A DNA stretch of 64,000 nt from Nocardia nova SH22a. GTDB taxonomy: Bacteria; Actinomycetota; Actinomycetes; Mycobacteriales; Mycobacteriaceae. The stretch covers positions 1,240,001 through 1,304,000 of the forward strand of contig NZ_CP006850.1 of NCBI RefSeq assembly GCF_000523235.1, given 5' to 3'. The position numbers and the translations under genes are program-made. Shown piece by piece: positions 60,770 to 64,000 of the stretch; position 1 is the stretch's first letter, and every line of letters begins with the position of its first letter. A model generated the notes under the pieces. The model was given only the letters and a program-made list of their open reading frames with translations. It was not told where the DNA came from and made no database searches.

Positions 60770-60997
60770 ATGTGGGAATGGAGCACGAGAGTGGCGCGCC
60801 ACGCCGTCGCCGCCGCCTGGACGCGGCCGACGGGAGAGCCCGCTCCGACGATCGTGGACCCGGAGGTGTGTACCGAATCGGCGCCTCCGGGCCCCGAGCG
60901 CGGTGACGACGGGTCCGCGATGAGGAATCCGGCGGGCGAGCAGGCGGTATCCGCGGGCCGGACGCGCCTGCTACCGGACTACCGGCTCGTCGCCTGA
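60770..60997 (+). CDS. 75-aa hypothetical protein
   Basis: Soluble small protein of unknown function. The ATG is preceded by a good ribosome site (GGGGAGG, six bases upstream). The peptide begins MWEWSTRVARHAVAAAWTRPTGEP and is otherwise Glu/Pro/Arg-rich with one Cys and no recognised motif. It fills the gap between the GNAT-like gene and birA on the same strand. Support is the ribosome site, codon use like its neighbours and lack of any better reading on either strand. No homolog comes to mind. Confidence 0.55.
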   Translation: MWEWSTRVARHAVAAAWTRPTGEPAPTIVDPEVCTESAPPGPERGDDGSAMRNPAGEQAVSAGRTRLLPDYRLVA

Positions 60998-61042
60998 TCT
61001 CCTGCGCACGCTGTGGGAGCGGGCAGGAGTAGCGTGCTGTGC

Positions 61043-61837
61043 GTGCAGAGGCCACCCTTGGATGCCGAGATCCTGCGACGTGCCGTCGCCGAACAGCCCG
61101 ACCTGTCGTTCTTCTCCCGTATCGACGTGGTGGAGTCGACCGGCTCGACCAATGCGGACCTGATCGCGCAGGCGGCCGATCCGCAGGTCGACCACCGGGT
61201 GCTGATCGCCGAGTTCCAGGACCACGGCCGCGGCCGCCACGATCGGGTGTGGTCGAGTCCGCCCCGGGCGCAGATCTCGATGTCGATGCTGGTCCGGCTG
61301 GGCGGTATCGACCCGGCGCGGCTGGGCTGGCTGCCCCTGCTGACCGGTGTGGCCGTCGTGGACGCCATCCGTACCCTCGGTACGGAGGCGAACCTCAAGT
61401 GGCCCAACGATGTTCTCATCGGCGGCCGCAAGGTGGCCGGAATCCTGGCCGAGATGGCGTCGAGCGCGCAGGCTCCCGCGGTCGTGATCGGCGTGGGACT
61501 GAATGTGAGCCTGACCGAGGCCGAACTGCCGGTGCCGCACGCCATTTCGCTCGAACTGGCCGGTGCCGAACAGGTCGACCGCACCGAGCTGGTGCAGGCC
61601 CTGCTGCGTTCGTTCGCCGGATACTTCACCCGCTGGCGCGACGCGAACTGGGATGTCACCGAACTGGCCGCCGCCTATCGCGCTCGCTGCGGCACCCTGG
61701 GCGCCGAGGTGCGTGCCGAACTGCCCGGCGGGGAAGCCCTCACCGGCGTGGCCACCGATGTCGACGCGTCGGGGCGATTGATCATCGGTGACCGCACCGT
61801 CTCGGCGGGCGACGTCACCCACCTGCGCCCGGTTTAG
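61043..61837 (+). CDS. birA: biotin--[acyl-CoA carboxylase] ligase
   Basis: 264 residues without an N-terminal HTH, so it is a ligase, not a repressor. Catalytic motifs are STGSTNADL, the biotinyl-AMP loop DHGRGRHDRVW and LKWPNDV, plus the C-terminal SH3-like cap (GEALTGVATDVDASGRLIIGD). It attaches biotin to Lys571 of AccA3 and related proteins. Start choice: GTG 61043 lies seven bases after TAGCGT (leaderless), and family members begin just before RPPLD; GTG 61034, four bases after AGGAG, is the alternative. The stop codon lies in the loop of a strong terminator. Confidence 0.93.
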   Translation: MQRPPLDAEILRRAVAEQPDLSFFSRIDVVESTGSTNADLIAQAADPQVDHRVLIAEFQDHGRGRHDRVWSSPPRAQISMSMLVRLGGIDPARLGWLPLLTGVAVVDAIRTLGTEANLKWPNDVLIGGRKVAGILAEMASSAQAPAVVIGVGLNVSLTEAELPVPHAISLELAGAEQVDRTELVQALLRSFAGYFTRWRDANWDVTELAAAYRARCGTLGAEVRAELPGGEALTGVATDVDASGRLIIGDRTVSAGDVTHLRPV

Positions 61838-61852
61838 GAACCGGGCGCAGGT
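61821..61852. terminator. terminator containing the birA stop codon
   Basis: A perfect 14-bp stem, ACCTGCGCCCGGTT and AACCGGGCGCAGGT, has loop TAGG, where TAG is the birA stop. Acts between convergent birA and the desaturase (stop 19 nt away), probably in both directions. Confidence 0.8.
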
Positions 61853-61870
61853 CAGCGGGGTTCGGCCGGA

Positions 61871-62833
61871 TCAGACGGAGGCGGTTTCCCGTGCCGCGGC
61901 GCGGGCGGCCTCGCGGGCCAGGGAGCGGTCGCGCTGCTCCTCGAACTTCAGCACGTCCTTGCCCAGCTTCTCCATGAACGCCGCCAGCTCGTCGCGGGCC
62001 TTTTCGCCCTCGGCGCCGAAGTCGTTGCGCTCGAAGACATTCCACTTCTTGAGCACCGGAGCCACGACCTCCTCCAGGTGCTGGCGCAGGTCGTAGATGC
62101 CGTGCTTGGCGATCACCACGCTGTTGCGGCGGAAGTTCGGCATACCGGCGCCCGGCATCACGAAGTTGGTGAGCACCTTGGTGATCGCCTGCATCGCCTG
62201 ATCCGGCACCAGGTCCAGCGCCGCACCGCTGAGGTTGCGGTAGAAGATCATGTGCAGGTTCTCGTCGGCGGCGACGCGCTGCAGCATCCGGTCGGCGATC
62301 GGGTCGTCGCAGACCTTGCCGGTGTTGCGGTGGCTGACCCGGGTGGCGAGCTCCTGAAAGGTCACGTACGCAACGTTTTCCAGGAATCCGCCCCAGCTGT
62401 CGGGGGACTGCGCGCCGTTGGTCATGTGGATCATGCGGGCCTGTTCGAGGGCGACCGGGTCCACGCCGCGGGTGACCACCAGGTAGTCACGCATGACGAT
62501 GCCGTGCCGGTTCTCCTCGGCGGTCCAGCGACCGACCCAGGTTCCCCAGGCGCCGTCCTGGGAGAAGTTCTCGGCGATCTCGCGGTGATAGGAGGGCAGG
62601 TTGTCCTCGGTGAGCAGGTTGGTGATCATCGCGATCCGCGCGACCTCGTTCAACTCCGACTGCTCCGGATCCCAGTCGACGCCGCCCATGGCCGCGAAGT
62701 TGCGGCCCTGATCCCACGGCACGTAGTCGTGCGGGTGCCATTCCTTGGCCATCGATAGATGACGGTTCAGGTTCTGCTCCGCCACCGGCTCGAGTTCCGA
62801 GAGGATCTCGAGCTGGGTCATTTTCCTGGTCAC
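61871..62833 (-). CDS. desA: acyl-[acyl-carrier-protein] desaturase, DesA1-like
   Basis: 320 residues, ferritin-like di-iron enzyme that puts a double bond in ACP-bound fatty acids. Iron ligands can be read in TEDNLPSYHREI, TAEENRHG, FQELATRVSHR and ADENLHMIFY, the two ExxH motifs. GTG 62833 was chosen because GGAGG lies five bases upstream and the first 16 residues align with the mycobacterial DesA1 start. The C-terminal tail is Ala/Arg/Glu-rich. In mycobacteria DesA1 acts on mycolic acid precursors. Convergent with birA. Confidence 0.95.
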   Translation of the reverse strand: MTRKMTQLEILSELEPVAEQNLNRHLSMAKEWHPHDYVPWDQGRNFAAMGGVDWDPEQSELNEVARIAMITNLLTEDNLPSYHREIAENFSQDGAWGTWVGRWTAEENRHGIVMRDYLVVTRGVDPVALEQARMIHMTNGAQSPDSWGGFLENVAYVTFQELATRVSHRNTGKVCDDPIADRMLQRVAADENLHMIFYRNLSGAALDLVPDQAMQAITKVLTNFVMPGAGMPNFRRNSVVIAKHGIYDLRQHLEEVVAPVLKKWNVFERNDFGAEGEKARDELAAFMEKLGKDVLKFEEQRDRSLAREAARAAARETASV

Positions 62834-63076
62834 ACACGCCTCCGCTATTACAATTCGAACGTTCGCACAATGATCGACTTCCGGGTGCCGCGACCGTGGC
62901 CCGGTAGCCGGGTGGGGACATCCGAGCGAGTGCGGGAGCCGGATGCTTCTGTCGCGGACACCATGGGTGCAGGGTACCGCCGAGTCGGTACCGTCGACAC
63001 AGAACGTTGTCGATTGTGCAGCACAACGGGGTTCGCTGTCAGGTGATCTCACAATGCCAGGGGGTAGGGTTCGCGT

Positions 63077-63625
63077 ATGGGTTATCCGGAGGAGCTGCTC
63101 GCGCCGGACGAGCAGCTGCTACTGCATCGTCATCCGCACTGGAAGATGTTGTTCCTGCCTGCGCTCACCTTCATCCTCGCCACCGCGCTGGCCGGATTCG
63201 GGAGCGGTGTGGCCTGGCGCAACCTCGAGGGCACCGCCCGCACGGTGGCGCTGATCGCGATACTCGCGGTCTGGGCACTGCTGCTGGTGTGGCGCTGCCT
63301 CGGGCCGGTGATCCGCTGGAAGTCAACGCATTTCATCATCACCGACCGCCGTGTCCTGGTGCGCGAGGGCGTACTCACCCACACCGGCATCGATATTCCG
63401 ATGAACCGCATATCGAGTGTGCAGTTCCGCCACGGCCTCTCGGATCGGCTGCTGGGAACCGGCACGCTGATCATCGACGCCGCGTCCGGGGATCCTCTGG
63501 AATACGACGACATCCCGAATGTCCAGAAGGTGCACGCCCTGCTGTACCACGAGGTGTTCGACAACGGCGGCGGCGATCCGCGCTACGACCAGTACTCCGA
63601 TCCCCGTCACGAACACCGGCGCTGA
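63077..63625 (+). CDS. PH-domain (YdbT-like) membrane protein
   Basis: 182 residues; ortholog by position of Rv3278c. A short head is followed by two membrane helices (MLFLPALTFILATALAGFG and VALIAILAVWALLLVWRCL) and then a bacterial PH-type domain STHFIITDRRVLVREGVLTHTGIDIPMNRISSVQFRHGLSDRLLGTGTLII. The last 35 residues are Asp/His/Arg-rich. The function of this family is unknown; membrane-associated signalling or envelope maintenance is suspected. TAGGGT (63065-63070) lies exactly six bases before ATG, so it is probably leaderless. Confidence 0.92.
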   Translation: MGYPEELLAPDEQLLLHRHPHWKMLFLPALTFILATALAGFGSGVAWRNLEGTARTVALIAILAVWALLLVWRCLGPVIRWKSTHFIITDRRVLVREGVLTHTGIDIPMNRISSVQFRHGLSDRLLGTGTLIIDAASGDPLEYDDIPNVQKVHALLYHEVFDNGGGDPRYDQYSDPRHEHRR

Positions 63626-63691
63626 GGCGTCCGTCCGGGTAACGCATGCCCGGACGGCCCGATCGGCCCGGTTCGCCAGTAATCTTGTGCT

Positions 63692-64000
63692 GTGACCGCC
63701 GTACTGCTGGCCGAGGACGATGACGCCATCGCTGCCCCGCTCTCGCGCGCGCTCGGGCGGGAAGGCTATTCGGTGACCGTCGAGAGCTTCGGTCCCGCGG
63801 TGCTGCGCCGGGCGCTGGAGGGTGAGCACGATCTGCTCATCCTCGATCTGGGCCTGCCCGGAATGGACGGTCTCGAGGTGTGCCGCCAGGTCCGGGCCCG
63901 GGGTGCCGATCTGGCGGTCCTGATGCTCACCGCCCGCACCGACGAGGTGGACTTCGTCGTCGGGCTCGACGCCGGCGCCGACGACTACGTCGGCAAACCC
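63692..64000 (+). CDS. response regulator, OmpR family, C-terminus beyond window
   Basis: Open for all 103 codons from GTG to the edge. The receiver domain is recognised from LLAEDDDAIA (acidic pocket), LLILDLGLPGMDGLEVC with the phosphorylated Asp in LDLG, then LMLTAR with the conserved Thr and GADDYVGKP with the Lys. OmpR-type members have a winged HTH next, which would be past the edge. TAATCT (63680-63685) lies six bases before GTG. A sensor kinase probably follows. Confidence 0.93.
   Translation, partial: MTAVLLAEDDDAIAAPLSRALGREGYSVTVESFGPAVLRRALEGEHDLLILDLGLPGMDGLEVCRQVRARGADLAVLMLTARTDEVDFVVGLDAGADDYVGKP

Overview
The window looks like a chromosomal segment of a high-GC mycolic-acid actinobacterium, most likely Nocardia or a close relative. 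GTG and TTG starts are frequent, leaderless promoters are common, and gene order follows the Mycobacterium tuberculosis stretch from trpS (Rv3336c) to birA/Rv3278c almost gene for gene: trpS, yihY-like, dacB, sdhBADC, cdd, deoA, add, Rv3311-like, upp, pmmB, deoD, two M20 amidohydrolases, Rv3304-like, lpdA, glpD, nei, lhr, pcd, lrpA, lat, accD5, accE, maf, sseA, accA3, birA, PH-domain protein. Synteny is recalled from knowledge, not from a search. No tRNA, rRNA, CRISPR array, insertion sequence or prophage was recognised.

Layout. 1-4.1 kb is an accessory patch between exodeoxyribonuclease III (xth) and a TetR/trpS pair. It holds an XRE regulator / DUF3558 lipoprotein / small helical protein cassette and a secreted RNase with a barstar-type inhibitor. 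Two decayed copies of the xth 3' end flank the cassette, suggesting repeated insertion at that point. 4.1-12.5 kb carries trpS, a YihY membrane protein, a D-Ala-D-Ala carboxypeptidase, a DHA2 exporter with its TetR regulator, and phenylalanine hydroxylase. 12.6-16.0 kb is the sdhCDAB operon. An iron-box-like site lies between sdhC and cdd.

16.3-30.6 kb is a nucleoside and pentose salvage region (cdd, deoA, add, upp, deoD, pmmB) with rnz, an enoyl-CoA hydratase and two amidohydrolases. It is interrupted at 20.9-23.1 kb by a four-gene, translationally coupled type VII secretion-associated operon: EspC-like, WXG plus NlpC/P60 hydrolase, Gln-rich protein, YbaB/EspL-like.

30.6-41 kb has an LpdA-type flavoprotein, two low-complexity envelope proteins, an aminotransferase, glycerol catabolism (glpK/glpD) and a flavodoxin. 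41-50.9 kb has DNA repair (nei, lhr), a VOC protein with a duplicated leader, and the lysine-to-aminoadipate genes pcd, lrpA and lat.

51-63.6 kb is the acyl-CoA carboxylase locus (accD5, accE, accA3, birA) with maf, a Cys-containing regulator divergent from sseA, a Ser/Thr kinase, an acyl-ACP desaturase and a PH-domain membrane protein. It supplies extender units and desaturation for long-chain lipids. The window ends inside an OmpR-type response regulator.

A recurring feature is a -10-like hexamer (xAnnnT) 6-7 nt before the start codon at about 18 genes, which was used to choose several starts.
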